From Molanna angustata (Eukaryota; Arthropoda; Insecta; Trichoptera; Molannidae): a stretch of 64,000 nucleotides of DNA. Each line of letters starts with the position of its first letter. Position 1 is the stretch's first letter. The stretch is from NCBI GenBank assembly GCA_963576475.1, contig OY754975.1, positions 15,089,469-15,153,468 on the forward strand. Direction: 5' to 3'. Positions 22,201-31,640 of the stretch are shown one piece after another. A model generated the notes under the pieces. That model did no database searches and had not been told where the DNA came from. It saw nothing but the letters and a program-made list of their open reading frames with translations. The position numbers and the translations under genes were made by a program.

Positions 22201-23661
22201 TTTCATCAATAACTTGTATTAATTAAAAAAAAATGCCCGACGGTATCATGCTATATTAGCAAATGCATTTTATAAAAAGTTTAAATTTTATATTCAAGCC
22301 TTTCTTGAGCCTCATTATTATAAAAAAAGTAGACAAAATTTAAAATATGAGAAATAAAAGACCCTGAACTAAGACTTAAGTAGAGAATACAAATCCACAA
22401 CTACAACACACATACAAAAAATTACTTTGTAACTGAGAAAGATACAAAAAGAATTGGACATGAAAGAATAATGTGGCTGTGGACTCTGTGACTACAATAA
22501 TTTGCCAGAACAACTAAAACAAGAATGAAAAAGCATTCCAACGGTAATTGAAAACCAGACTTTAATAAATAATAATAATAAATTTGGATTATTTTTATAG
22601 CGCCGTTTTTGTGATAACCTCACCTCAAGGGCGCTTTGAATATATTAGGGGTTTTTGTAAGACTCGCGGAAGAAGTGAGTTTTTAGGTGTTTCCTGAATA
22701 GTGCTAAGTTATCGATTTGCCTCAGTTCAGGTGGTAGTTTATTCCACGAGGCTGGTCCAGCCACAGCAAAAGCACGATCACCGAAGGATGAAGTGTTGAC
22801 TCTATTTATTTCAGTCAACTTGCCAATCACGGATGTGGTGGCTGACCGAAGTGTTTGTTGTCGCTCGTTTACGGTGAAAGGGATGCAGAAGTCTGAAAGA
22901 TACGTGGGAGCCATGCCATGGTTCGCTTTGAAAGTCAACAAACATAATTTGTACTTGATTCTCTCTGGCACTTTTAGCCAGTGAAGATTTGTTTGTATCA
23001 AGAACTGAAGTAAAGTGTTTCTGTATATGAACAAACTACTATAATATAGTTACAATGTTGACTATAAATTATTCTCATGAGCCAATTAATAATTATTAAA
23101 AAAAATTTTAAAAAAAATTTTAATCATATTAATGCATGGGCAATACAGGATAAAATGTGTTCGGAACTTATAAGTACTGACGGTCAAGTAAGGGTTAAAT
23201 AACTCTACTCTTTTCTGATTTATGAACACGGTATGCAAGACTATTGTCATTTATTCTTTGTGTTTTAACATCGTAATGCACTTATTATCATCTCATTTAC
23301 AATATCTCTTTCAATTTTGCATTTTCATTTATTACTTAACTCTTTCCTGAATTTTTTGTTTCCACTAACATGTTAAAAGTTATCAAATTGTCTTAAAAAT
23401 TTTATTTAATTAAAATAACATTGAGCAATTGAAAAAATAATCTTTTCTTACCTCAATGGTATTTAGAGCAAACATGGATACATATTGATTAGAACTTTTT
23501 TCAACGAAGTAGAGACATTGCCTCCAGCATTGTTCATTGTTGGTAAACGATTCCAACATAACTTCAATGTCCCGTTTCCTTTCATTGCTTGTGGTAGGAT
23601 AAAAAAACTCTGTCATAAGCAGTTCCAGTGATGATAAAATTTCCCCACATGCATTGTTCGC
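1173..23661 (-). CDS. XPO6: Exportin-6 (20 recognised coding exons)
   Basis: Exportin-6 is an importin-beta family nuclear export receptor. With RanGTP it carries actin-profilin complexes out of the nucleus. Twenty exons, all with AG acceptors and GT donors, join without a frame break: 23452-23661, 20923-21120, 20087-20258, 18843-18999, 18020-18173, 15691-15863, 12768-12891, 12588-12670, 11429-11537, 11236-11328, 10780-10900, 9791-9938, 9473-9599, 8499-8636, 6621-6863, 6037-6203, 4878-5057, 3875-4118, 1878-2114, 1173-1241. They give 3147 nt and 1048 residues, against about 1125 in the human protein. Matches to vertebrate XPO6 run from end to end: LMTEFF and NERKRDIE at the N-terminus, YIDKISDFLRMF, LRDLASLTQLLGRL, a VLASVDF-like ALASVDF near the C-terminus, and DSPSFTY at the end. 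HEAT-type helices fill the protein, as expected. The start codon is missing from the first recognised exon, so a 5' exon remains to be placed. Confidence 0.92.
1242..1877 (-). other. XPO6 last intron, no recognised content
   Basis: 636 bp of AT-rich sequence. I see no coding signal, repeat with inverted ends or RNA gene in it. Confidence 0.6.
1878..2114 (-). CDS. XPO6: XPO6 coding exon 19 of 20
   Basis: 237 nt, phase 0 at both ends; acceptor CCCAG, donor ACT/GTAAGT. The product LLQDEVAATVYALASVDF matches LLQEEIGIAIYNMASVDF, the most conserved C-terminal block. Confidence 0.94.
2185..2665. repeat. Dispersed repeat, copy 1 (second copy at 48363-48600)
   Basis: This stretch shares long similar blocks with 48363-48600, such as GGGCATATAAACC near the start and TTTTCAGTCACTAGATTTAG near the end. 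The second copy is shorter and lies inside a HINE element. The class of this repeat is unknown. Confidence 0.6.
2727..3210. mobile_element. Internally deleted hAT transposon, 484 bp
   Basis: The inverted ends are CAGCGATTCTTAACCTTT on the left and, read inward from the right, CAGCAGTTCTTAACCTTT. A perfect 8-bp target duplication, ATCTAAGC, lies at 2719-2726 and 3211-3218. It still carries the C-terminal tail of a hAT transposase on the plus strand. Confidence 0.9.
2858..3028 (+). pseudogene. hAT transposase C-terminal (dimerisation) remnant
   Basis: An open stretch of 56 codons ends in TAA at 3026-3028. It includes LAVMKNKYRNRLDLQ and NLIPRIHLLCSK, which is the hAT C-terminal dimerisation motif seen in ZBED5/SCAND3-like proteins (KYRNRL...ALS...PRI..LC). 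Everything upstream in the transposase is gone. Confidence 0.8.
3875..4118 (-). CDS. XPO6: XPO6 coding exon 18 of 20
   Basis: 244 nt; acceptor TTTAG, donor AAG/GTAATT. The product NRWQYFYSS and FLTDHIDVFRLNLQTLDKLN matches NWRYFFKS and FLQPDIHLFKQNLFYLETLN. Confidence 0.92.
4453..4692 (+). mobile_element. Possible LTR retrotransposon end with primer-binding site
   Basis: An AT-rich stretch beginning TGTTGTGTC and containing AATAAAAGTG is followed at about 4680-4692 by TGGCGACGAGGAT. That resembles a tRNA primer-binding site found just after the 5' LTR in some Gypsy/Mag elements. No gag or pol follows, and no second LTR is present. This could be a solo fragment or chance. Confidence 0.35.
4878..5057 (-). 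CDS. XPO6: XPO6 coding exon 17 of 20
   Basis: 180 nt (1+59 codons+2); acceptor TATAAAG, donor GGGAG/GTACAC. The product LQRLLQVLRLCVDGG and TADPDIVFSLFQLFG matches LKILQVVVQEPG and SPDVKAELFELLF. The acceptor lacks a strong pyrimidine tract and was chosen by reading frame. Confidence 0.85.
5058..6036 (-). other. XPO6 intron 16-17 with a SINE
   Basis: Mostly unremarkable AT-rich sequence. A B-box-like GGAATCGAACCCG (reversed) at about 5258-5270 hints at an old SINE. A clearer tRNA-like SINE is at 5851-5990. Confidence 0.5.
5851..5990 (+). repeat. tRNA-derived SINE
   Basis: An A-box-like TGGCATAGTGG at 5862-5872 and a B-box-like GGGTTTAATTC at 5903-5913 have tRNA spacing. This is a SINE promoter, not an intact tRNA gene; no cloverleaf closes. 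Confidence 0.6.
6037..6203 (-). CDS. XPO6: XPO6 coding exon 16 of 20
   Basis: 167 nt; acceptor TTCTTCTAG, donor AAAAG/GTTTCT. The product VQAALMAFQN followed by LVLELFLSLLGSL aligns with VQVSLALFPAF and FFLTLFRGL. Confidence 0.9.
6621..6863 (-). CDS. XPO6: XPO6 coding exon 15 of 20
   Basis: 243 nt, phase 0 at both ends; acceptor AATGTAG, donor GAG/GTAATT. The product contains IVRQSLCVMVLQG and ends TKKMLATAVE. The end matches the TKSRQICYQSLQE region; the middle is diverged. Confidence 0.88.
7531..8098. mobile_element. MITE with GGCCCGGTAT ends, copy 1
   Basis: 568 bp. The ends are inverted: GGCCCGGTATAACAGTC on the left and GGCCCGGTATTACAGTC read inward from the right. Inside the ends lie TTAAGAGCTAAACTCAAG and a matching inverted stretch with AACTCAATGAGTTGAGG. 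It has no coding capacity. It sits in the XPO6 intron between 6863 and 8499. The superfamily is not determined. Confidence 0.85.
8499..8636 (-). CDS. XPO6: XPO6 coding exon 14 of 20
   Basis: 138 nt, phase 0 at both ends; acceptor TTTTTTAG, donor AAG/GTAAAA. The product LCHAAAHLILSVANSLK matches LLSACHLLVSLATTVR. Confidence 0.92.
8700..9264. mobile_element. MITE with GGCCCGGTAT ends, copy 2
   Basis: 565 bp and nearly identical along its length to the copy at 7531-8098, in the same orientation. It occupies the next XPO6 intron (8637-9472), so consecutive introns hold the same element with one exon between them. Confidence 0.85.
9473..9599 (-). CDS. XPO6: XPO6 coding exon 13 of 20
   Basis: 127 nt; acceptor TTTTCAG, donor CAG/GTTTAA (a weak donor). 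The product begins VHADVLACVGG, continuing the VHAQSLAALQA motif of human XPO6. Confidence 0.85.
9791..9938 (-). CDS. XPO6: XPO6 coding exon 12 of 20
   Basis: 148 nt (2+48 codons+2); poly-T then AAG acceptor, donor AAGT/GTAAGT. The product AQADRFLECLMIVLQRAS aligns with the NDALTVVERLVKVTL helix region. Confidence 0.88.
9995..10505 (+). mobile_element. LINE C-terminal fragment with (AAAT)n tail
   Basis: The plus strand reads LLIPRLKTTFGQRNFLYFG then VKLYNELP, the usual C-terminus of Jockey/CR1-type LINE reverse transcriptases, interrupted by stops. It ends in an ATAAATAAATAAATAAA tail at about 10480-10503. It is 5' truncated and lies within an XPO6 intron. Confidence 0.7.
10780..10900 (-). 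CDS. XPO6: XPO6 coding exon 11 of 20
   Basis: 121 nt; acceptor ATTTCAG, donor CAAG/GTGTGT. The product LYQLRDLASLTQLLGRLM matches the SLRDLSSLLQAVGRLA segment. Confidence 0.92.
11236..11328 (-). CDS. XPO6: XPO6 coding exon 10 of 20
   Basis: 93 nt, phase 0 at both ends; acceptor GTTTCAG, donor GTT/GTGAGT. The product TEWQTFLNHCIESIAKVAE matches TEWQRYLRQSLEVVAKVME. Confidence 0.92.
11429..11537 (-). CDS. XPO6: XPO6 coding exon 9 of 20
   Basis: 109 nt; acceptor TTTCAG, donor GAT/GTGAGT. The split codon joins as K, followed by YSDAFMGLVTGIL and MQFQQN. It matches RYEDALVLLLTEVL and IQFRYN. Confidence 0.92.
11590..11872 (+). mobile_element. RTE-like LINE 3' fragment
   Basis: The plus strand reads KWNWAGYVARTTGDRWTK and, after frameshifts, RWSDDIK and GWREIEK. 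This is the C-terminal signature of insect RTE-like reverse transcriptases. It ends in ATCATGATGATAA. It is 5' truncated, in an XPO6 intron opposite to the gene. Confidence 0.7.
11899..12062. mobile_element. 164-bp MITE with GTCCTATTCTGATTCGT ends
   Basis: The left end GTCCTATTCTGATTCGT is repeated in inverse at 12046-12062. Both flanks carry ATAT. It contains no coding sequence. Confidence 0.85.
12208..12470. repeat. Foldback repeat
   Basis: The left arm (AATAAAACACAA, GTACACTACTAAAAATTATA) is mirrored at 12405-12460. A central part contains TAGTAGTAGTATAGAG. This is probably a MITE with imperfect long inverted arms. Confidence 0.6.
12588..12670 (-). CDS. XPO6: XPO6 coding exon 8 of 20
   Basis: 83 nt; acceptor TTTTAG, donor TTAAA/GTGAGT. 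The product FILCLDVWSQFIDNL matches FSCLDIWTLFLDYL. Confidence 0.9.
12768..12891 (-). CDS. XPO6: XPO6 coding exon 7 of 20
   Basis: 124 nt behind a poly-T acceptor, donor CAG/GTAATT. The product YIDKISDFLRMFI and FLSLLFQFTF is among the closest matches to human XPO6 (YIEKFTDFLRLFV, FLTLLFKYTF). Confidence 0.93.
12927..14014 (+). mobile_element. Helentron-type non-autonomous element (HINE), copy A
   Basis: It starts TCCAACTGTCGATTCG, has the inverted ATCGACAGTTGGAT near its 3' end, then a small hairpin CATGTGTTACATG, and ends CAACTAG followed by T. A (GTGTCT)n-like microsatellite and a C-run lie at 13177-13252. TC start, sub-terminal inverted repeats, 3' hairpin and CTAG-T end are the marks of Helitron/Helentron derivatives. 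The first 60 bp contain a local repeat of the 5' end. It sits in the largest XPO6 intron. Confidence 0.82.
14270..14345 (-). repeat. SINE fragment ((AAT)n-tailed family)
   Basis: The motif GAGTTTATTGCCATGTGGCA is shared with the full-length SINE at 16727-16955 and with copies at 41937 and 50222. Only the tail part is present. Confidence 0.55.
14350..15420. other. XPO6 intron stretch with nothing recognised
   Basis: AT-rich sequence. Stretches such as TTTTTTGACATACCCC and a minus-strand open run at 15130-15345 show no family motif or codon pattern. Confidence 0.5.
15691..15863 (-). CDS. XPO6: XPO6 coding exon 6 of 20
   Basis: 173 nt, phase 0 start, two bases into a codon at the end; donor CTGA/GTGAGT. 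The product contains LAGMGALNELMYRR, matching LAMSCINELMSK. A vertebrate insert just before this point is absent here. Confidence 0.9.
15905..16580 (-). repeat. tRNA-derived SINE, split by a MITE
   Basis: Read on the minus strand without the insert, the SINE has an A-box region (GACAGAGCGGCTAGCGC), an anticodon-like arm CTGGATTAGCAATCCAG and a B box GAGTTCGAATCTCGC. The insert at 16060-16543 splits the anticodon-like arm. The 3' body (GCATAAATGC, GTACATATACATCC) recurs at 15420-15495 and 40020-40175. Confidence 0.8.
16060..16543. mobile_element. PIF/Harbinger-type MITE inserted in a SINE, 484 bp
   Basis: The ends are GGCTGCATTCA and, inward from the right, GGCTACATTCA. The 3-bp direct repeat CAG lies at 16057-16059 and 16544-16546. 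Removing the element and one CAG restores the SINE sequence. A CWG target duplication and GG-starting ends fit PIF/Harbinger. Confidence 0.82.
16727..16955 (-). repeat. Full-length tRNA-derived SINE with (AAT)n tail
   Basis: On the minus strand it has a tRNA-like head (GCGCAGTTGAAAAGCCG, B box GGGTTTGATCCCC), a body with CTTGCGCAGGGTGCAAAG, and a tail of TATTATTATT. Related tails occur at 14270, 31590, 41937, 50222 and 57385. Confidence 0.75.
17275..17640 (-). mobile_element. LINE 3' fragment, (GAA)n tail
   Basis: On the minus strand, HRRMLKISLVDKVSNVEVL and then, with frameshifts, FRNIREWTGIRDV followed by ADRDAF. This is the C-terminal region of a common insect LINE reverse transcriptase (YRRMLKI...NVEVLRR...). 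It ends in GAAGAAGAAG. It is 5' truncated and broken, in an XPO6 intron. Confidence 0.75.
18020..18173 (-). CDS. XPO6: XPO6 coding exon 5 of 20
   Basis: 154 nt; acceptor TTTTTTAG, donor AGA/GTATGT. The product YLEVGEECICLTLNIL with FVWLPVN corresponds to the VESEYICSLALECL and FSWIPLS stretch of the human protein. Confidence 0.92.
18330..18700 (-). repeat. Diverged copy of the 42-45 kb inverted-repeat family
   Basis: It shares TCAATAGATGGCGTTA, GGCATAATTGGTGAATGTTG and GTAAGCCCTG with the repeats at 42105-45280. It is in the XPO6 intron before 18843 and is more diverged than the later copies. Confidence 0.6.
18843..18999 (-). CDS. XPO6: XPO6 coding exon 4 of 20
   Basis: 157 nt (2+51 codons+2); acceptor TTTTAG, donor AAAG/GTACTT. 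The product has the proline-rich linker TPDPPPSPER followed by SALLSDILAS, matching TPPPSPTS and LLSNLLQS in human XPO6. Confidence 0.9.
19590..19935 (-). repeat. Dispersed repeat, interrupted copy
   Basis: Blocks such as CCAGTAACAGGTGTG and GAAGTACGACACATGCG match, in reverse, the compact copy at 61110-61315. A third copy lies at 38640-38785. The middle of this copy (about 19685-19840) is not shared. The class is unknown. Confidence 0.6.
20087..20258 (-). CDS. XPO6: XPO6 coding exon 3 of 20
   Basis: 172 nt; acceptor TTTTCCAG, donor ATTG/GTAAAC, ending one base into a codon. The product includes AVLGLLFIKSMTE, which lines up with the PLGLIMLKTTSE region of human XPO6. Confidence 0.9.
20478..20625. 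repeat. Dispersed repeat shared with 37160-37290
   Basis: Both copies contain ATTCCAATATCCATATATAA and TATTCAATACCTAGG followed by GCGGCAAGACCAGATG. They lie in the same orientation. No coding sequence or terminal repeat was found. Confidence 0.6.
20923..21120 (-). CDS. XPO6: XPO6 coding exon 2 of 20
   Basis: 198 nt, phase 0 at both ends, donor GAT/GTAAGT. The product KIPTFLRNKAIKISVDI matches the vertebrate stretch with FIRNKLCKVIVDI. Confidence 0.92.
21121..22555 (-). other. XPO6 intron stretch with nothing recognised
   Basis: AT-rich sequence with no coding signal or clear inverted ends. A short local duplication, GGTTGGTAGGTAGTTATCAT and a near copy, lies at 21195-21230. Confidence 0.5.
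22560..23034 (-). mobile_element. CR1/L2-type LINE 3' end
   Basis: An intact 129-codon minus-strand reading frame ends at 22645. It holds HWLKVPERIKYKLCLLTFKA, GMAPTYLSD, and SFGDRAFAVAGPASWNKLP. This is the typical C-terminus of CR1/L2 LINE reverse transcriptases. The 3' end runs through GGCGCTATAAAAATAATCC into TTATTATTATT. It is 5' truncated but has few lesions, so it looks fairly young. It is in the first recognised XPO6 intron. Confidence 0.85.
23452..23661 (-). CDS. XPO6: XPO6 coding exon 1 of 20 recognised
   Basis: 210 nt, phase 0 at both ends; acceptor TTTTTAG, donor GAG/GTAAGA. It encodes the N-terminal signature LMTEFF, NERKRDIE, WRQCLYF. It opens with ANNACGE and has no in-frame ATG at a plausible place, so at least one 5' exon is missing. 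Confidence 0.92.
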
Positions 23662-23875
23662 CTAAAAATAAATCAAACCTTAAAATCTTCAACTTAACAT
23701 AATGCTCCTATAATAAACAAGTAGCAAATAATCTTATTTCTCATACAGAACCTGATTAAGAAAAATAGCCATTTGGTAAAAACACCACTGACTAAGAATG
23801 TAAAATTAAAAAAATCCTACCAGTTTTTTTTCCTTATTAATTATATTTTTACATATATCGCGTTATACTGCAGAC

Positions 23876-24270
23876 CAAGGGTCTCCAAATTACGGCCTGC
23901 GACAGCTAATAACAAGTGTCATCAATCAGTTCTGTGACAGTTAATAGCTTATTGTTCTGATAAGTTGGATAAAAAACAATAAAATTATAGAACTCGGTTT
24001 TATTTACTAGCTAGGTAAAGCTTAGTAATAACACAAATAATTTAAATTAATCCAACTAACATTATACGCCACTAACAGTAAGTGTAACACAATTTAGTAA
24101 TTGATCTAGCGAATAGTATATAATTTTCGCTTTTAGCAAGCATAAATTCGCTTGGGGCGCTTACTCGGCGACTAGTCAAGATAATGGCAGGAAAATTAAA
24201 TCGGTTTTGGCCCATGGAACTTACTGGAGTAATCAGTACGGCCCTAAGGCTGGAAAGTTTAGAACCCCTG
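23876..24270. mobile_element. hAT-like MITE, 395 bp
   Basis: The ends CAAGGGTCTCCAAATT and, inward from the right, CAGGGGTTCTAAACTT are inverted matches typical of hAT. The flanks CTGCAGAC and GTGTAGAA look like a decayed 8-bp target duplication. It is upstream of the first recognised XPO6 exon. Confidence 0.55.
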
Positions 24271-24904
24271 GTGTAGAATAATTTGATAGTGTTAAATTTA
24301 GTAGAATAAAAACTCTAATTATAATAAACATGAAATAGTTTTTGAAAATATCTCTTCCTAAATATGAATTCAAGATGTGTTAATATGAAAAAATTGAATA
24401 ATTGTGAATAAAGTCATTTTTATGTCATAATTTTGTAAATTTCACTGTGAAAGTCGAAAGATGGGACTAACCATTTTAATTGAAATTATTAGTGATCATT
24501 TACTCAAATGATTTACATTTTCACTTTTCCATTGCTAAAATTATAGTAGAATCCTTAAATATTATGCAAAAATGTGAATTAATATAAATACATTTGACAT
24601 TTCTTTCCCATAAACACTACCCAACTTTTTAGATTTGACAACTATACTTCTATGACTATACTATACTCACAAAACCACAGAACAATCTAATCCGTCAATG
24701 GAAAATGAAATTATTTTTTGTCTATAATACAGAAAAAATGATAATGTTGCCAAGTCTGACGAATTTTCACCACATTAGGTAATTTTCAGAACTGTATTGT
24801 GTACGTTAATTCAGGAAACAATTTAATCCCGTAGTTCAAAAGATTTCAAACCGCTGTCGGGTTTTTATTTATAATTTTCTACATATAAATATAAATCATC
24901 AACA

Positions 24905-25345
24905 TTTACAAGAAACAAAAATTCTTGGGCATTACTATCTCGGAGGATTTGAAATGGTGTAAACATAATATCACAATGGTTGTTAAGAGAGACAATTCTA
25001 ATCTTTATCTTATCAAGAAATCATTTCACTACCTATGTAAGTGTCCAAGTTTTCCTAGAAGCATATAAAACTATAGTATAGGTTTCACATATGGAATCCT
25101 TACTTTATCAAGGACATTACACTGCTTCAGAAAGTGCAAAGACGAGCAACCAAACTGCCAATTGAAATGGGTGGTTTGGAATACTCAGAAATGCTACAAA
25201 TTTTAAAAATACCAACTCTGCAGGAACGCCGGAACCGTGGGGATATGATCGATGATATCCTCCTCTCAAGAGGCTTTGAGGGATGAGCTCATTTTTTAAC
25301 GTCAATATCAAGTCGAAGCACAAGTTCATGTCACAATTTAGGTTA
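24905..25345 (+). mobile_element. LINE reverse transcriptase C-terminal fragment
   Basis: The plus strand reads ILGITISEDLKWCKH and, after frameshifts, KVQRRATKLPIEMGGLEYSE with IPTLQERRNRGDMID. This is the thumb/C-terminal region of a CR1/Jockey-type reverse transcriptase. Stops and frameshifts break it. Confidence 0.8.
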
Positions 25346-25604
25346 AAAGAAAATATTACTTAATGCAATCGTGGTCTGACTATACAAAAAAAAGAATGTC
25401 AAATTGTAGTTAATGGTCAGACGGCACGATTATGTCACAAAATAAAATATTAAAATAAATAAAATTGTCAATAAATTAGGACGTCACAAATTAAAATATA
25501 TAAGAGTCAATATTGGACGTCAAACGTTAAAATGAATTCAATAAAATAAATAACTTTAAAATAAACACAGCCGAAATAGATATTGTAACATAAAATAAAA
25601 TTGT

Positions 25605-26216
<612 letters not shown>

Positions 26217-26242
26217 TTTGTACTCGCGAAAACCTTAGATTT

Positions 26243-26555
<313 letters not shown>

Positions 26556-26726
26556 GCTGTAGTACTGTATTAGTCGACCGTAGCGTGCGTGTATCGGTCT
26601 TTGTCTGTATGGCGGTTGTATCGGTCGGCTGTAGTGTGAGTGTTTCCGTTATGTTCGGTATGTCGTTCATGTCGTTCGGCTGTGATGTATGCGTTTCGGC
26701 ATTATTTCATGCTGTTTTTTGTGTCG

Positions 26727-28294
26727 TTAATTCTTCGTATTGTTTATTATTGTTTTCCATGCCGAAGGAAGTCTGCGTGAGTCGTCTCTTGTATTGATAC
26801 AGTGTGGTCTCTTTTCGATTTCTATTGCTTCTCTATATATTCGTTGCGTCTCTCTGTTAAGTCGTACCAGTGTTTTTGCGTTATCAAAATCTATCTTGTG
26901 TCCTTCTGTCATTGTATGTACTGCAAGGGTGGATTGTATTTTCTTTCGAGATATGTCCACCTTATGCTCTGCTAGTCTGGCTTCTATGCGGCGATTGGTT
27001 CTGCCGATGTAGACGCCGTCGCACGACCCACATGGTACTTCGTAGATACCTTGATTTTCATGAGGCACGGTTGTTTTTACGTTACGCAAGTCTTCTTTTA
27101 TTTTTCTGTTAGTCCCGAAGATTGTATTTATTTGTTTGCGTCGTAAGTTTCTTGCTATGGCGTCTGTTGTGCCGCGTATATATGGCAAAAATGCTGTCGC
27201 CCGGTATACTTCGCGCTCTTTTTTATCTTCGGGATTACAGTTGAGTGCCTTGCGGATAACGTATGGAGCGTATCCATTGGCTGTCAAAGTATCTTGTAAG
27301 TATTTTATTTCTTGTCTAGTGTGGTCGCTGTCTGCGATTTTTCGTGCTCTGATCGCCAGTGTTTTTGGTACCGAGGCTAGCTGAGCTGGATGGTGGTGTG
27401 ATGCGGCGTTCAAGTATCTGTCTGTATGTGTCGGTTTGCGGTACACCATGTGCCCCAGTCGGCCATCTTCTTTTTTCCGGACTAATACGTCGAGGAAAGG
27501 CAGTTGCTTGTTCTTTTCCACTTCCATTGTGAATTGTATATCCGGGTGTATTGAGTTGAGATGATTTAAAAATATTTTCAACTCTTCGTTCCCGTGCTGC
27601 CATATTACGAAAGTGTCGTCGACGTATCTCAGCACAGGCGTGGTCGTAGGCTAGCCGATGTTAGTGCTTTCTTCTCGAAGTCGACCATATATAAGTTAGC
27701 CAGTACAGGTGATAACGGGGAGCCCATTGGTGCGCCTTTTACTTGTCTGTATATGCGGTCTTCGTAACGAAAGTATGTGTTCTTCATGCAGTGGTCTATA
27801 AGGTCGAGTGTGTGAGGAGAACATTCAATATTGTCTTTTATTACTTGGGTGGCATCGTCGATTGGTATTTTGGTGAATAGTGAGACGATATCAAAGCTCA
27901 CTAATAAGTCATGTTGTTTGTCCACTTTGATGTCAGCGATCAGTTCTGTCAGATGTTCTGCGTTTCGTACGTACGAGTCACATTCCTCTACGTTGGGTTG
28001 CAGTATGTTGGCCAAGTATCTCGCTAATGCTTGCGTTGGAGATCCGACAGCACTCACTATCGGCCTCAACGGGGCTCCTTCCTTATGTATTTTCGGGAGG
28101 CCATATATTTTTGGGCAGCGAGATGACTTTTCCCTAGGTATTAGTCTCTTTTTATTCTCGTCTGGTATATTGGATGCTAGTATTTTTGATTTTGTCGTTT
28201 TTTCCAAGTACGTCGTGGGATCTGTCTTGCTGATTTTGTATGTGGGGTCCTCCAAAATGGCGTCCATCTTCTTTTTATACTCGTCCGTATCCAT
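26727..28294 (-). pseudogene. Penelope-like reverse transcriptase with GIY-YIG endonuclease
   Basis: Two overlapping minus-strand frames make one broken protein. The first (28294-27629, 221 codons) has GLPKIHKEGAPLRPIVS, the A-motif VSFDIVSLFTKIP and the B-motif GAPMGSPLSP. The second (27635-26727, 302 codons) has the catalytic YVDD, the PLE hallmark RKPTHTDRYLNAASHHHP, and a GIY-YIG domain beginning GIYEVPCGSCDGVYIGRT. A frameshift near 27640-27660, just before YVDD, separates them. The N-terminus is missing; the first residues [14 protein letters not shown] normally follow a longer upstream part. RT and endonuclease motifs themselves look intact, so the copy is recent but not able to make a full protein. 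PLE reverse transcriptases are related to telomerase. Confidence 0.92.
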
Positions 28295-28332
28295 GACGAG
28301 ATATCCATGACGAGATATCCATGAAAAACAAC

Positions 28333-30589
<2,257 letters not shown>

Positions 30590-30739
30590 AATAATATGTG
30601 TTTACTAATAATATGTATTTCAATCACTCATCATATTTTAAACGGAATAGATTTAGATAGAATATTAAAGACAAGACACCTAAGCTTTATTACGCATTTA
30701 TTACAATGATATATAAATACGTCATTGATTTATTAAATG

Positions 30740-31570
30740 TCTTACGATAAGTCGGTAGGTGCGCGTATAGATCAACGTAGTTCATTCATTCGCTGTATGT
30801 AGGTACTTAAGAGCCTGTGGGTTGTTGAGCCAGTGAGTTGTTGAATGTGTCATGTAGATGGTGCGCGGTACACATCTCACTCGGCGACCGGCGTCATTTT
30901 GATGCGTCATGACGCAATTATGGGTTAACTCAGTGAGCCGGTGCAGTGAGCTGCGCGGCTCACTACGGGTTGACGCAAGGAATTTTGTTGAGTTACACAT
31001 GTCTAAATGTGACTGAAGTTTGCGCCAGTTTGCACAGCATACGTCATTCGTTGCTGACAACTTTACAGATAAAAAATAAGCTATGAATTTGATTGCACTT
31101 TTCATGTACAAAGGCGTCTCCATCCTATTATACCCCCATGTATTTGTTATTGTTTTTGTTTGCAGATGCCAGTCGGGTAACTGGCGGGAGCGAACGGCGG
31201 CGGGGCGAGTCTTACGGAGATACAGGCCGTTGCTCCAGGGTCCAGCGCTACCCTATAGCGTTTGGAACACTTTCCAAACTCAGCACCCGCTTCGGTCCAG
31301 GAAAGCGGTTTTCTCGCCGAATGGTGGTGCGCCGATCCATTTCGACACTCCAGGTGTCACGTCCATGGCTGCCGATGTGGAGTGAGCCTAACCGACACCC
31401 TTTGGTGCGGTTTGCAGCTGTTCTGGCCACGAGGGATGTGGACATACATCCCTCGGCCGTTCAGTGAGCGGGGCCCGTGTTGACACGACGCGTGTCTAAT
31501 TTCGACTGTCATCTGTCACTCGTAATGACAATTTGGCATTCGAAAGTGGTGCTCTTTTTTACGTTGTTTA
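30740..31570. other. GC/CpG-rich block: possible exon or promoter
   Basis: GC-rich against an AT-rich background. A good acceptor, TTTTTGTTTGCAG, ends at 31166, and a possible donor (GTGGA/GTGAGC) lies near 31381. Three plus-strand frames are open for 70-100 codons across it, and none matches a family I know; one ends PIHFDTPGVTSMAADVE. The stretch at 31500-31545 (CTGTCATCTGTCACTCG, AATGACAATTTGGC) looks like an insect promoter or 5' UTR. It lies between the two head-to-head genes. A GC-rich transposon piece is the main alternative. Confidence 0.3.
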
Positions 31571-31589
31571 TAACAAAGCCTTAAAATAA

Positions 31590-31640
31590 TAATAATAATA
31601 ATAATACACTTCCTTGCACCCTACGCAAGTGGTATGGGTA
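31590..31640 (-). repeat. SINE tail fragment
   Basis: (AAT)n followed by CTTCCTTGCACCCTACGCAA, the 3' end of the SINE seen whole at 16727-16955. Confidence 0.65.

Noticed and set aside
24468..24476. ATG directly followed by GTTAGT on the minus strand as the XPO6 start exon
   Set aside because: It would give a one-codon start in phase, but the context has no promoter or Kozak support and such motifs are common in AT-rich DNA.
26740..28310. Plus-strand reading frames of 70-159 codons over the Penelope-like element
   Set aside because: They are antisense shadows of the RT and GIY-YIG coding frames on the minus strand.
30782..31123. 113-codon minus-strand reading frame beginning METPLYMK
   Set aside because: No motif, no splice or codon support, and it spans a block of uncertain nature.
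31093..31467. 124-codon plus-strand reading frame as a gene
   Set aside because: It is arginine-rich in one of three open frames, as expected of chance frames in GC-rich DNA, and no family is recognisable.
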